From: Bacteroidales bacterium
GTDB lineage: Bacteria; Bacteroidota; Bacteroidia; Bacteroidales; UBA932
Reading direction: 5' to 3'
Length of the DNA stretch: 64,000 nt
Assembly (NCBI GenBank): GCA_024401745.1
Contig: JAKSKK010000002.1
Location: forward strand, 1-64,000
Shown here: positions 48,445 through 58,138 of the stretch, piece after piece
How the letters are laid out: every line of letters begins with the position of its first letter
Position numbering within the stretch: position 1 is the first letter of the stretch
Translations under genes and position numbers: made by a program
Notes under the pieces: model-generated
The model's database searches: none
What the model was told of the DNA's origin: nothing
What the model saw: the letters and a program-made list of their open reading frames with translations, nothing else

Positions 48445-50556
48445 ATGAAAGAGTATTCAACCAAAGACATCCGTAATGTGGTACTCCTCGGCGCCACCAA
48501 GTCAGGTAAGACCACATTCGCTGAAGCTATGCTCTATGAGGGCAAAGTGATCGACAGACGAGGCACCGTCGAGGACAAGAACACAGTGTCAGACAACAAC
48601 GAACTTGAGAAGCTCAACCAGCGCTCAATCTACGCTACTCCGCTTTACGCTGAGTTCGAGGGCAAGAAGATCAACATCATCGACGCTCCCGGTTCAGACG
48701 ACTTCATCGGTGGTGCATACGCTGCATTCAAGGTGTGCGAGAGCGGTATTCTCGTCATCAACGCTCAGCAGGGTGTCGAGGTTGGCACAGAGGCTGCCAT
48801 CCGCCGTGCAGAGGAGATCAAGCTCCCTCTCGTCATCGCTGTAAACCAGCTCGATTCAGAGAAGGCTGACTGGGACAACATCCAGAACAGCATGAAAGAA
48901 GCTCTCGGTGGCAAGCTCGTCACCGTTCAGTTCCCCGTGAACGCAGGTATCGCATTCGACGGCATCGTCGACGTCCTCACCATGAAGTACTATCACTTCA
49001 AGGATGACAAGGGCACATGCGAGATTACCGATATTCCCGCTCAGTACGCAGACGACGCTGAGATGGCACGCGAGGCTCTCATCGAGAAGGCAGCCGAGTA
49101 CGACGACGCTCTCATGGAGAAGTTCTTCGAGGAAGGCACTCTTTCAGAGGAAGAGATCATCGGTGGTCTCAACAAGGGAATCGCTTCAGGCGAGGCTTAC
49201 CCTGTATTCTGCGCATGCGGCAAGAAGGACATGGGCGTAAAGCGCATCATGGACTTCGTATGCAGCGCAGCACCCGCACCCAAGTGCGAGGAGTCAGGTC
49301 CTGCTTCCCTGTTCATCTACAAGAACGACGTCGAGCAGCACCTCGGTGAGGTTTCATTCTTCAAGGTAATGAGCGGCAGCATCACCACAGGTATCGACCT
49401 TGAGGATGCAGCATCAGGCAACAAGGAGCGTCTTTCAGCAATCTACGCTGTAGCAGGTTCCAAGAAGGAGGCTGTCAATGTTCTCAAGGCAGGTGACTTC
49501 GGTTGTGCAGTCAAGCTCAAGTGCAGCAAGTCAGGCACCACCCTCGCAGCTCCCGGTTCAGGCATCAACCACGGCAAGATCTCTTATCCCGCTCCCAAGT
49601 ACCGCTGCGCTATCAAGGCAAAGGTTCAGCAGGACGAGCAGAAGCTTGGCGACGCTCTCAAGAAGATATCTTCAACCGATCCTACCGTCATCGTAGAATA
49701 CTCAAAGGAACTCCGCCAGACCATCCTCAGCGGCAACGGCGAGCAGCATATCAACATCGTGAAGTGGCTCCTCAACAACGAGTACAAGCTTGATGTCGAG
49801 CTCTTCGCACCGAAGGTTCCCTATCGCGAGACCATCACCAAGGTGGCAACCGCTCAGTACCGTCACAAGAAGCAGTCAGGTGGCGCCGGCCAGTTCGGTG
49901 AGGTTCACCTCCTCGTCTGCCCTGCAGAGGGTGAGCTCAACACCAAGTTCAAGATCGACGGCAAGGAGACCCAGCTCAACATCAAGACCCAGGATATCTC
50001 CGAGATGGAATGGGGCGGAAAGCTCGAGTTCTACAACTGCGTCGTCGGTGGTGCCATCGACCTCAGCTTCATGCCTGCTATCCTCAAGGGTATCAAGGAG
50101 AGAATGGTCGAGGGACCTCTCACCGGTTCATACGCTCGTGACATCCGCGTATTCGTATACGATGGTAAGATGCACCCGGTTGACTCAAAGGAAATCGCGT
50201 TCATCATCGCAGGACGTAACGCATTCAAGGAGGCATTCCGCAACGCAGGTCCGAAGATCCTCGAGCCTATCTACAACGTCGAGGTCATGACTCCCGCAGA
50301 GTATCAGGGTGCCGTAATGTCAGATCTCCAGAACCGTCGCGGTATGCTCGGTGACATGGGTGCTGACAAGGGCTTCGCAATCCTCAAGGCACGCGTTCCT
50401 CTCGCAGAGCTCTATCGCTACTCTACAACTCTTAGCTCAATCACTGCAGGTTCTGCAACCTTCACAATGGAATTCGCTGACTACCAGCCCGTTCCCGGTG
50501 ACGTTCAGAACAAGCTTCTTGCTGAGTACGCAGCTCAGGAGCAGGAGGAGGACTAA
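48445..50556 (+). CDS. fusA2: EF-G paralogue (EF-G2 type) with altered GTPase motifs
   Basis: Translational GTPase-like protein of 703 residues with all five EF-G domains. G1 is intact (GATKSGKT, 16-23) and G4 reads NQLD (134-137). Switch I lacks the RGITI segment (QRSIYAT instead), and G3 reads DAPGSDDF (80-87) where normal EF-G has DTPGHVDF, so the catalytic His is Ser84. This matches the Bacteroides thetaiotaomicron paralogue EF-G2, reported to support translocation without GTP hydrolysis and to be induced in carbon starvation. A perfect -33/-7 promoter precedes it and a terminator follows. The ordinary EF-G gene must be elsewhere. Confidence 0.9.
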   Translation: MKEYSTKDIRNVVLLGATKSGKTTFAEAMLYEGKVIDRRGTVEDKNTVSDNNELEKLNQRSIYATPLYAEFEGKKINIIDAPGSDDFIGGAYAAFKVCESGILVINAQQGVEVGTEAAIRRAEEIKLPLVIAVNQLDSEKADWDNIQNSMKEALGGKLVTVQFPVNAGIAFDGIVDVLTMKYYHFKDDKGTCEITDIPAQYADDAEMAREALIEKAAEYDDALMEKFFEEGTLSEEEIIGGLNKGIASGEAYPVFCACGKKDMGVKRIMDFVCSAAPAPKCEESGPASLFIYKNDVEQHLGEVSFFKVMSGSITTGIDLEDAASGNKERLSAIYAVAGSKKEAVNVLKAGDFGCAVKLKCSKSGTTLAAPGSGINHGKISYPAPKYRCAIKAKVQQDEQKLGDALKKISSTDPTVIVEYSKELRQTILSGNGEQHINIVKWLLNNEYKLDVELFAPKVPYRETITKVATAQYRHKKQSGGAGQFGEVHLLVCPAEGELNTKFKIDGKETQLNIKTQDISEMEWGGKLEFYNCVVGGAIDLSFMPAILKGIKERMVEGPLTGSYARDIRVFVYDGKMHPVDSKEIAFIIAGRNAFKEAFRNAGPKILEPIYNVEVMTPAEYQGAVMSDLQNRRGMLGDMGADKGFAILKARVPLAELYRYSTTLSSITAGSATFTMEFADYQPVPGDVQNKLLAEYAAQEQEED

Positions 50557-50575
50557 TCATCCTGAACCAATAATA

Positions 50576-50603
50576 AAAAGGTGGCTCGAAAGGGCCGCCT
50601 TTT
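50576..50603 (+). terminator. Terminator after the EF-G2-like gene
   Basis: Arms 50576-50585 and 50594-50603 pair over 10 bp (one G-U) with an 8-base loop; the 3' arm ends in four T. It precedes the S46 peptidase start at 50626. Confidence 0.75.
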
Positions 50604-50625
50604 CTTACTTAAAAGCCTATATAAT

Positions 50626-52635
50626 ATGAGAAAGATAGCAATCACCCTCGCTGCAGTCGCGATGTTCCTCGTCCCTGCACGCGCCGATGAAGGCATGTGG
50701 CTTCTTCCTCTGCTGGAGAAGATGAATGCCGACGTGATTTCGAGCCTGGGATGCCGCCTCTCCGTTGACGAGATATACAGCATCAACCATTCTTCCATCA
50801 AGGACGCAATCGTCCAGTTCGGCGGAGGATGCACGGGCGAGATCATTTCCGACAAGGGCCTTCTCGTGACCAACCATCACTGCGGCTACGGCAGCATCCA
50901 GTCACTTTCCACTCCCGAGCACAACTATCTCGAGGATGGCTTCTGGGCAATGAGCAACGAGGAGGAGATACCCGTTCCGGGCCTTACCGTACGCTTCCTG
51001 CAGAGCATGACCGATGTCACCGACGTCGTGGAGAAGCTTGACAGGAAGGGTGGCGACGAGGCCAAGACCGGCCGGGAAGAGCTCATCAGGAAATATGAGG
51101 CCGCCAATCCCAACTGCGCAGTCCAGCTGACCAGCTTCTACAACAGCAATGTCTGGTACATCATAGTATCCAAAATCTACCGCGACGTTCGTTTCGTGGG
51201 TGCACCTCCTGCATCGCAGGGCAAGTTCGGCGGCGAGACCGACAACTGGATGTGGCCCCGTCACACTTGCGACTTCTCGATGTTCCGCGTCTATGCCGGC
51301 AAGGACAACGAGCCGGCCGACTATTCCCAGGACAACGTCCCCATGGTTCCCCGCCAGTCGCTCAAGGTGTCGCTGCGCGGCGTGCATGAGGGCGACTACG
51401 CCATGATCATGGGCTATCCCGGCAGCACACAGCGCTTCATGACCGCCGCTGAGCTGCAGGCGATGCTTGACCGCAACGACGTGCGCATAGCAGCCCGCAC
51501 CGTCCGCCAGGGCGTGCTCTGGACCGAGATGCGTGCAGACGACGTTGTCAGTCTGCAGTACGCCAGCAAGTATGCCTCTTCATCCAACGGCTGGAAGAAG
51601 TGGCAGGGCGAGAAGGCATCCTTCGGCAAGCTCGGCATCATTGCACGCGAGAAGCAGAAGGAAAGCGACTTCATGTCTTGGGTGAACGCCAGGAACAGCC
51701 GCGAAAAGAAGTATTCCGGCGCCATCGGGAAGATCGATGCCTATACGGCAGAGACCACTCCCGTCCAGCTTGCATCCTATCTCCTTTCTGAGACTCTCGG
51801 CAACATCGAGCTCATCTCATTGGCCGGGAAGGTGCCCGACAGGGCCTATAAGGATTACAACGCCGAGGTTGACAGGAAGGTGGCGTTTGCCCTCCTCGAC
51901 CACTATCTGGCCAATGTAAGGCCCGAAGACAAGGTGGACATCACTCCCGAGGAGCTTGAGAATGCGTTCGAGAACAGCGTCTACACCTCGCTCGAGCGCA
52001 GGAATGCCGCCATCGCCCTCGAAGCTGACCTCTCAGGCGACCCTGCAGCGGTGCTCCGCGGGAAGGTCATGGACAAGATGAAGGAACTGAGGTCCAGGAT
52101 GCCGGACGGCAGCGAGGTGGAAGAGGCCAGGAAGGCCTTCACCGCCGGCCTGCTCGAATGGAAGAAGGGCGAAGCCTCATATCCCGACGCCAACATGACC
52201 TGCCGCCTGACCTACGGCAACGTGCTCAGCTACTCACCCAAGGACGGTGTCATCTACAATTACTACACGACCCTCAAGGGTGTCATGGAGAAGGAAGATC
52301 CCGGCAATTACGAGTTCAGGGTGCCCGAGCGCCTGAAGGAGATATACAGCAATAAGGATTTTGGCCAGTATGCGAACGAGAAGGGTGAGATGCCCGCATG
52401 CTTCCTGACCAACCTCGACATCACCGGAGGCAATTCCGGCAGCCCTGTCCTTGACGCCGACGGAGCCCTCATCGGACTCGCCTTCGACGGCAACTGGGAG
52501 GCCATGAGCAGCGACGTGATGTTCGAGCCTGAGCTTCAGAGATGCATCTGCGTCGACATACGCTACGTCCTCATGATGATGGACAAGTTCGGTGGTGCAG
52601 GATATCTGCTCGATGAAATGCAACTCCTCAAATAA
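50626..52635 (+). CDS. S46 dipeptidyl-peptidase, DPP7-like
   Basis: Secreted serine peptidase of 669 residues with signal MRKIAITLAAVAMFLVPARA. Catalytic His85 lies in TNHHCGYGS, a likely Asp in ETDNWMWPRHTCDF, and Ser604 in GGNSGSPV. Eighteen residues after the Ser is Gly622 (AFDGNWEAM). In this family Arg at that site gives Asp/Glu preference (DPP11) and Gly goes with the DPP7 type, which takes hydrophobic residues. It would trim peptides in the periplasm. Start 50626 chosen for the signal; a frame from 50581 lies in the terminator. Confidence 0.92.
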   Translation: MRKIAITLAAVAMFLVPARADEGMWLLPLLEKMNADVISSLGCRLSVDEIYSINHSSIKDAIVQFGGGCTGEIISDKGLLVTNHHCGYGSIQSLSTPEHNYLEDGFWAMSNEEEIPVPGLTVRFLQSMTDVTDVVEKLDRKGGDEAKTGREELIRKYEAANPNCAVQLTSFYNSNVWYIIVSKIYRDVRFVGAPPASQGKFGGETDNWMWPRHTCDFSMFRVYAGKDNEPADYSQDNVPMVPRQSLKVSLRGVHEGDYAMIMGYPGSTQRFMTAAELQAMLDRNDVRIAARTVRQGVLWTEMRADDVVSLQYASKYASSSNGWKKWQGEKASFGKLGIIAREKQKESDFMSWVNARNSREKKYSGAIGKIDAYTAETTPVQLASYLLSETLGNIELISLAGKVPDRAYKDYNAEVDRKVAFALLDHYLANVRPEDKVDITPEELENAFENSVYTSLERRNAAIALEADLSGDPAAVLRGKVMDKMKELRSRMPDGSEVEEARKAFTAGLLEWKKGEASYPDANMTCRLTYGNVLSYSPKDGVIYNYYTTLKGVMEKEDPGNYEFRVPERLKEIYSNKDFGQYANEKGEMPACFLTNLDITGGNSGSPVLDADGALIGLAFDGNWEAMSSDVMFEPELQRCICVDIRYVLMMMDKFGGAGYLLDEMQLLK

Positions 52636-52640
52636 ATCAT

Positions 52641-52648
52641 TATCTTTG
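52641..52648 (+). promoter_or_regulatory. -7 box of aspS
   Basis: TATCTTTG matches TAnnTTTG, 27 bases before ATG 52676 and 5 bases after the S46 stop. No -33 match. Confidence 0.55.
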
Positions 52649-52675
52649 CAGTTCGGCAATAAAACCTAACATTAT

Positions 52676-54415
52676 ATGTACAGAAGCAATACTTGCGGCG
52701 AGCTCAGACTCGCCGATGCAGGAAAGACTGTGACCCTTGCAGGCTGGGTTCAGAAAGCCCGTAAACTTGGAGGCATGACCTTCATCGACCTCCGTGACCG
52801 TTATGGAATCACACAGCTCGTCACCGAGGAAGATCCCGGTGTAGGCCGTGAGTGGGTGATCCAGGTTACCGGACAGGTAGTCGAGCGCCAGAGCAAGAAT
52901 CCCAAGATGCCCACAGGCGACATCGAGGTCAAGATCGAGAAGGTCAACATCCTCAACAAGGCCCAGACTCCTCCTTTCACAATCGAGGAAGTTTCAGACG
53001 GCGGTGAGGACCTCAGGGCAAAGTACCGTTACCTCGACCTGCGCCGTGCACCCCTCCAGAGGGCTCTCGCACTGCGTCACCGTCTTGCACAGGAAATCCG
53101 TACATACCTCGACGGGCAGGGCTTCATGGAGATCGAGACTCCTTATCTCATCAAGTCCACTCCCGAGGGTGCCCGCGACTTCGTGGTTCCTTCACGAATG
53201 AATCCCGGCACATTCTACGCTCTTCCCCAGAGCCCCCAGACCTTCAAGCAGCTCCTCATGGTGGCCGGCTACGACCGCTACTTCCAGATCGTGCGCTGCT
53301 TCCGCGACGAGGACCTTCGCGCTGACCGTCAGCCCGAGTTCACACAGATCGACTGCGAGATGTCGTTCGTGGAGCAGGAGGACGTGCTGAACACATTCGA
53401 GGGCATGATGCGCCAGATGTTCAAGAACGCAGTGGGCGTCGAGATAGCCAACCCCATCCCCAGGATGAGCTGGTACGATGCAATGGACAACTACGGTTCC
53501 GACAAGCCCGATATCCGCTTCGGCATGGAGATCCACGAGGTTTCTGAGCTCGTGAAGGGCTGCGGATTCAGCGTGTTCGACGGCAGCGAGTACATCGGTG
53601 CCATCGCAGCTCCCGGATGTGCAGAGTACACCCGCAAGCAGATTGACGAGCTCACCGAGTGGGTGAAGCGCCCTCAGGTAGGTGCAAAGGGCCTTGTATA
53701 CATCAAGTTCAATGCAGACGGAACAGTCAAGTCAAGCATCGACAAGTTCTACACCCCCGAGCAGGTCAAGGCAGTAGCCGAGGCTGCAGGAGCAAAGGAG
53801 GGCGACCTCGTGCTTATCCTCTGCGGACCCAAGCGCAAGACCCAGACACAGCTTGGCGTCCTGCGTATCGAGATGGGCAACCGCCTCGGATTCAGGGATC
53901 CCAGCGTCTTCGCTCCTCTGTGGATCGTGGACTTCCCTCTGCTCGAGTGGAGCGAGGAGGACCAGCGCTTCTACGCAATGCACCACCCGTTCACCGCTCC
54001 CAAGCCCGAGCATGAGCAGTGGTTCTACTCAGACAAGAAGGAAGACCTCGAGCGCGTGTGCGCGAACGCCTACGACTTTGTATTGAATGGTACAGAGCTC
54101 GGCGGTGGTTCAATCCGTATCCATGATGCACAGATGCAGAGCCGCATGTTCGATGTCCTCGGCATCAGCAAGGAGGACGCCGAGTATAAGTTCGGCTTCA
54201 TCATCAACGCATTCAAGTTCGGTGCACCCCCTCACGGAGGCCTCGCATTCGGTTTCGACCGCGTCTGCGCCCTCTTCGGCGGCCAGGAGACGATACGTGA
54301 CTACATCGCATTCCCCAAGAACAACCAGGGCCGCGACGTCATGATCGATTCTCCCAGCAAGATCGACCAGGTACAGATGGACGAGCTGTTCCTCGCAAGT
54401 ACAGTAAAAGAGTAG
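52676..54415 (+). CDS. aspS: Aspartyl-tRNA synthetase
   Basis: Class II synthetase of 579 residues. N-terminal OB-fold anticodon-binding domain ([24 protein letters not shown]), motif 2 around [18 protein letters not shown], the bacterial GAD insertion (about 290-400) and motif 3 [15 protein letters not shown]. Charges tRNA-Asp; whether it also charges tRNA-Asn cannot be told. A perfect 15-bp hairpin follows. Confidence 0.98.
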   Translation: MYRSNTCGELRLADAGKTVTLAGWVQKARKLGGMTFIDLRDRYGITQLVTEEDPGVGREWVIQVTGQVVERQSKNPKMPTGDIEVKIEKVNILNKAQTPPFTIEEVSDGGEDLRAKYRYLDLRRAPLQRALALRHRLAQEIRTYLDGQGFMEIETPYLIKSTPEGARDFVVPSRMNPGTFYALPQSPQTFKQLLMVAGYDRYFQIVRCFRDEDLRADRQPEFTQIDCEMSFVEQEDVLNTFEGMMRQMFKNAVGVEIANPIPRMSWYDAMDNYGSDKPDIRFGMEIHEVSELVKGCGFSVFDGSEYIGAIAAPGCAEYTRKQIDELTEWVKRPQVGAKGLVYIKFNADGTVKSSIDKFYTPEQVKAVAEAAGAKEGDLVLILCGPKRKTQTQLGVLRIEMGNRLGFRDPSVFAPLWIVDFPLLEWSEEDQRFYAMHHPFTAPKPEHEQWFYSDKKEDLERVCANAYDFVLNGTELGGGSIRIHDAQMQSRMFDVLGISKEDAEYKFGFIINAFKFGAPPHGGLAFGFDRVCALFGGQETIRDYIAFPKNNQGRDVMIDSPSKIDQVQMDELFLASTVKE

Positions 54416-54437
54416 ATTACATATTTGCATTTATCTA

Positions 54438-54472
54438 TCAGCATCTGCTTTCAATTTGAAAGCAGATGCTGA
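54438..54472 (+). terminator. Strong hairpin after aspS
   Basis: Perfect 15-bp arms (54438-54452 and 54458-54472) around loop AATTT, followed by TTATTTAT. Likely terminator although the T tract is interrupted. Confidence 0.7.
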
Positions 54473-54541
54473 TTATTTATATGCTATCTGAAAGGTGTCA
54501 ATTTTGTAAAACATTGATAGATAATAATATACGGTTGTTTA

Positions 54542-54573
54542 TGTGAAATTACATTTAATTATTAAAATATTTG
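54542..54573 (+). promoter_or_regulatory. Weak promoter candidate in an A+T-rich gap
   Basis: TGTG (54542-54545), 20 bases, AATATTTG (54566-54573): each element is one base off consensus. It would drive the first collagen-like lipoprotein with a leader of about 65 bases. The rest of 54473-54643 is A+T-rich with a small repeat CACTG-TTGG-CAGTG (54602-54615). Confidence 0.3.
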
Positions 54574-54643
54574 ATTATAGGGAATATTTTACATAACTTA
54601 GCACTGTTGGCAGTGTATTACAATCGTTATAAATAATCACATT

Positions 54644-56254
54644 ATGAAAAAACTTTTAGTTATTTGTGCAGCTGTTGCGGCGCTGGTATGCGCTTGTAAC
54701 AAGTATGATGGCGCAATCTCAGATCTTGAAAAGCGCATCAATTCCACAGAGCAGTCAGTCAATAACCTTCTCAATAAGGTAGACGCGCTGCAGAAAATAC
54801 TCGACGCAATTCAGTCAGGCGTTTCAATAAAGAGCGTCAGCCCTGTAGACGGAGGCTTTACAGTAACATTCAGCGACAACAATTCCTTCACGGTTGTAAA
54901 CGGTAAGGACGGCCAGGACGGAAAGCCCGGTGAGGACGGTAAGGACGGTGAGGATTCAAAGGTTTCTTACACCGAGGACAACCTCTGCTACTACTTCGAC
55001 TTCGGCGATGGCAATAAAGTCGCTGTATCAAAGACCGGAGCATTCGGCATCAAGGCCGAGAAGACCGAGTTTGAAATCGAGAGCGGTGTTCCTGTCGAGA
55101 TTCCTTTCGAGGTCATCGGTGGTGACGCTACCACCAAGATCCTTGTCGAGGACTGCCCCTATACTTATAGAATCGGAGAGAAGGCTGTCACCATCTCTTC
55201 AGAAAAGTCCCTCGCAGGCAGCTTCGTCATCAAGGCCATCCGCAACTCAGACGGTGCTAACAGCGCAATTGTGATCACAGTTGCAAAGAAGGCCATCACC
55301 GACGTGAAATTCCAAATCACCGCTTACGACATCACCCAGTACGGTGCAGTCATCGACGTAATCCCTTCAAACAAGGAGGCCCTCTATATCTATTCTGTTG
55401 AATCAGCAGGATACGTAGATCAGTTCGATAACGTTGCCGATCTGTGTGCAGCCGACCTCGAATATTGGGAGGAACTGTATGAGACCAAGTACTCATCATA
55501 CGCACCTACATTCAAGGAGTTCATCACCGGCAACCTCGTAAAGTCAGGAGACTTCCTGGCAGACGACTGGGAGGGTTATCTTCAGCCCGATACCGACTAT
55601 GTTGCATACGCGTATGCAATTGACGAGGACACTCTCGAGCCTATCTCATCAGAGCTTGGCAGGGCAGACTTCTCCACTCTTCCTACACAGAAACTCGGGG
55701 ATGTGACCTATCTTGGCGTTGCAATCTGGCACGATTCCATCATTTCAGAGGTATATGGTTTCTATGACGGTGGAGCACTGCCGGTAGACATGCCTGTTGA
55801 CGTATATGAGGACAACGCAACACCCGGTGTATTCTACTTCGATTCACCTTACTGCGCAGAGAACATCATGGAGTGGTTCGGCCTTTCTGATCCCACGAAA
55901 CTCCAGTACAATGTGCGTCAGACATACATCACCATCGATGCAAGCGATCCCGACGCTGTTTCTTTCCCTTATCAGGAACTTGGCGTAATGCTTGATCCTG
56001 ATGCTGGTTGGGCAAGTGCAGGTGCAACATCTACCGGCACATATACTGACGGTGTGATTTCATTTACATGCGAGTTTGATTACGGTGAGTCTTACGAACC
56101 CTACACATATGTTGGAAACGATTCTGGCGAATTCACAATCACCATGCCTGACGCGAACTCAGCACCCGCAAAGCCCGCTTCTTCAAAGAAAGCTGCAAAA
56201 CCTGCAAAGTCACAGGGTAAATCATTTGTTGAAATTGCAGAGATCAGCAAGTAA
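54644..56254 (+). CDS. DUF4988-type lipoprotein with coiled coil and collagen-like segment (copy 1)
   Basis: Surface lipoprotein of 536 residues. Lipobox VCAC with Cys18; residues 24-57 form a heptad coiled coil (ISDLEKRINSTEQSVNNLL); residues 87-103 are Gly-X-Y triplets (GKDGQDGKPGEDGKDG), as in short collagen-like stems. This N-terminal layout is that of DUF4988/PL29-N domains. The rest is beta-rich with an ordinary Ig-like region and an Ala/Lys/Pro tail; no lyase residues recognised. Likely a trimeric stalked surface protein. A related gene follows 40 bases downstream. Confidence 0.8.
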   Translation: MKKLLVICAAVAALVCACNKYDGAISDLEKRINSTEQSVNNLLNKVDALQKILDAIQSGVSIKSVSPVDGGFTVTFSDNNSFTVVNGKDGQDGKPGEDGKDGEDSKVSYTEDNLCYYFDFGDGNKVAVSKTGAFGIKAEKTEFEIESGVPVEIPFEVIGGDATTKILVEDCPYTYRIGEKAVTISSEKSLAGSFVIKAIRNSDGANSAIVITVAKKAITDVKFQITAYDITQYGAVIDVIPSNKEALYIYSVESAGYVDQFDNVADLCAADLEYWEELYETKYSSYAPTFKEFITGNLVKSGDFLADDWEGYLQPDTDYVAYAYAIDEDTLEPISSELGRADFSTLPTQKLGDVTYLGVAIWHDSIISEVYGFYDGGALPVDMPVDVYEDNATPGVFYFDSPYCAENIMEWFGLSDPTKLQYNVRQTYITIDASDPDAVSFPYQELGVMLDPDAGWASAGATSTGTYTDGVISFTCEFDYGESYEPYTYVGNDSGEFTITMPDANSAPAKPASSKKAAKPAKSQGKSFVEIAEISK

Positions 56255-56294
56255 TCCTTACTATTATTGACGTTAAACTTTAATTGTAAAGATT

Positions 56295-58052
56295 ATGAAA
56301 AGATTTTTGATAATGATATGTGCTGTTGCGGCTGCAGTGTGCAGTTGTGACAAGTACGGCGACACCATCGACGAGCTGAACAAGAAGCTCGACGGTGTTG
56401 AAGCCACACAGGCAGAGCTTCTTAACAAGGTAGAGGCTATGCAGGCCCTGGCTAATGCCAAGGCAGCCGAGACCACCATTTCATCCATCGCCACTACCGC
56501 CGACGGACTCAAGGTCTGCTTCAGCGACGGAAAGCAGTTCATCATTGCAGACGGTGCAAATGGTAAGGACGGTGCCAAAGGTAATGATGGAAAGGACGGT
56601 GAGGACAAGATCAAGGTTACCGAGGATGAGACTTCATTCACATTCGATTTCGGTAACGGTGATGTCATCACTGTAGCCAAGACATTCACCATCATCTTCG
56701 ATGAAGATGCAATCGAATGCCCCGCAGGTTCAACCTGTGTCATCAAGTATGAAATCTCAGGTGGCGACGAGACTGTAACCGTTCTTGCAAAGCCTATCGA
56801 TGGATGTAAAATCGTATCCGTCGATGAAGAAGCCTGCAAAATCACCGTCATCGCTGCCGGCCGTCAGGGAGAGCACTTCGTTTCAGTAAGGGCTATCCGC
56901 AATTCCGACGGTAAGGTTGCCGAGAAGCTCGCGACCATCGTTGCAGGTCCCCGCGCTCCCATCGCCCTTGATGGTGCAATGACCGGATACTATGGCGAAG
57001 AGTGGGACGGCTCTGACTTGTACTACACCCAGTTCTACAAGGGAGAGGTCGATGAGAACAACTACTTTGTAGGCGAGGCATACAGCCTGCTCTTCGAGTT
57101 CTATGCTCCTATTTCAGACGTTATGGCACTTCCCGCCGGAATGTACGAGGCAGGAATTGACCATGCTGCCTTCACTTTCACCCAGGGTACCAACATCACA
57201 CTCAGGGAGTCCCTTGAAGAGGAGCTTTGGATATATCAGCTGTTCTATGGCATCAGCACTGTCGAGGAGCTTGCAGAAATGCTCGGATATTCCGTCGATG
57301 ATCTTGACGTCTTGTCATACGGTACAGGCGCAGAGCTCTATCATCAGTTCGATGACGAGAGTGCTGAGGACTACGGTATCACCGAGGGTACTGTCGAGAT
57401 CGCTCTCAACGGCACCAAGTACACCGTTACCATGAATCTCGTGACCATCGACGACGAATGGATCTTCACATACGAGGGCGAGATCGAACACGAGGATCAT
57501 CGTCACATCCTCAATAACGTTGATGTATATAACTGGGGTGACTATTTCTCAGAAGATACCACCGACTGGATCCTTGAGATTTCAGACACAAACAACCCTT
57601 CAGACGGCACCTATATCATCGAGTTCCTTGGTGAGGCAGGTCAGACCGAACTTCCCGAAGGCGTCTTCGAGGTATCTTCAGACTTTGCTCCCAACACTGT
57701 TCTTGCAGGAGAGGATTACTCATACTGGTACAGGTCAGGCATAGTCTGGGATGCAGCTGATTCAGGCTGTCTCTACATCGAGAAGACAGAGAAGGGATAT
57801 CTCATCCAAGGTGAATTCGAGGATGAATGGTATGAAGAGGATTGGAGCTTCAGCTACGAAGGCCCGGTCAACTATGACATTTCCGGTGAGTTCGAAACTC
57901 CTCGTCACGGCAAGTCAATTCATGATATCACCGTAAATACCCGCGAGTCTATCGTGAAGGCAGAACCTGACGTAATGTTGCAGAGAATCAACGCATACAA
58001 GTCCAAGAAGGCAGGTATGTCTGGCAGGATTCCTTGGTTCAATCACAAGTAA
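56295..58052 (+). CDS. DUF4988-type lipoprotein with coiled coil and collagen-like segment (copy 2)
   Basis: Paralogue of the upstream gene, 585 residues. The first 110 residues align almost position for position: Cys18 lipobox, coiled coil at 24-50 (DELNKKLDGVEATQAELLNKVEAM), Gly-X-Y segment at 90-103 (GKDGAKGNDGKDG) and a beta strand rich in FDFGNGD. The C-terminal 400 residues differ from copy 1 and are rich in Tyr, Trp, Asp and Glu, ending SGRIPWFNHK. It may display a different binding head on a shared stalk. A bidirectional terminator follows. Confidence 0.8.
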   Translation: MKRFLIMICAVAAAVCSCDKYGDTIDELNKKLDGVEATQAELLNKVEAMQALANAKAAETTISSIATTADGLKVCFSDGKQFIIADGANGKDGAKGNDGKDGEDKIKVTEDETSFTFDFGNGDVITVAKTFTIIFDEDAIECPAGSTCVIKYEISGGDETVTVLAKPIDGCKIVSVDEEACKITVIAAGRQGEHFVSVRAIRNSDGKVAEKLATIVAGPRAPIALDGAMTGYYGEEWDGSDLYYTQFYKGEVDENNYFVGEAYSLLFEFYAPISDVMALPAGMYEAGIDHAAFTFTQGTNITLRESLEEELWIYQLFYGISTVEELAEMLGYSVDDLDVLSYGTGAELYHQFDDESAEDYGITEGTVEIALNGTKYTVTMNLVTIDDEWIFTYEGEIEHEDHRHILNNVDVYNWGDYFSEDTTDWILEISDTNNPSDGTYIIEFLGEAGQTELPEGVFEVSSDFAPNTVLAGEDYSYWYRSGIVWDAADSGCLYIEKTEKGYLIQGEFEDEWYEEDWSFSYEGPVNYDISGEFETPRHGKSIHDITVNTRESIVKAEPDVMLQRINAYKSKKAGMSGRIPWFNHK

Positions 58053-58075
58053 GTCACAGCGACTCTATCTGAATA

Positions 58076-58107
58076 AAGAGGTCGGCCTTTTGAAAGGCCG
58101 ACCTCTT
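58076..58107. terminator. Bidirectional terminator
   Basis: Perfect 15-bp arms (58076-58090, 58093-58107) with a minimal loop and T-rich sequence after it (TATTTTGT); the opposite strand has an A-rich lead. It separates the second lipoprotein gene from the convergent M6 protease gene. Confidence 0.85.
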
Positions 58108-58138
58108 ATTTTGTATGTATGGAGTGGGTACTGAATTG

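Noticed and set aside
54901..54957. GGTAAGGACGG-like tandem DNA repeats in the lipoprotein gene
   Set aside because: They simply encode the Gly-X-Y residues and are not a separate repeat element or CRISPR.
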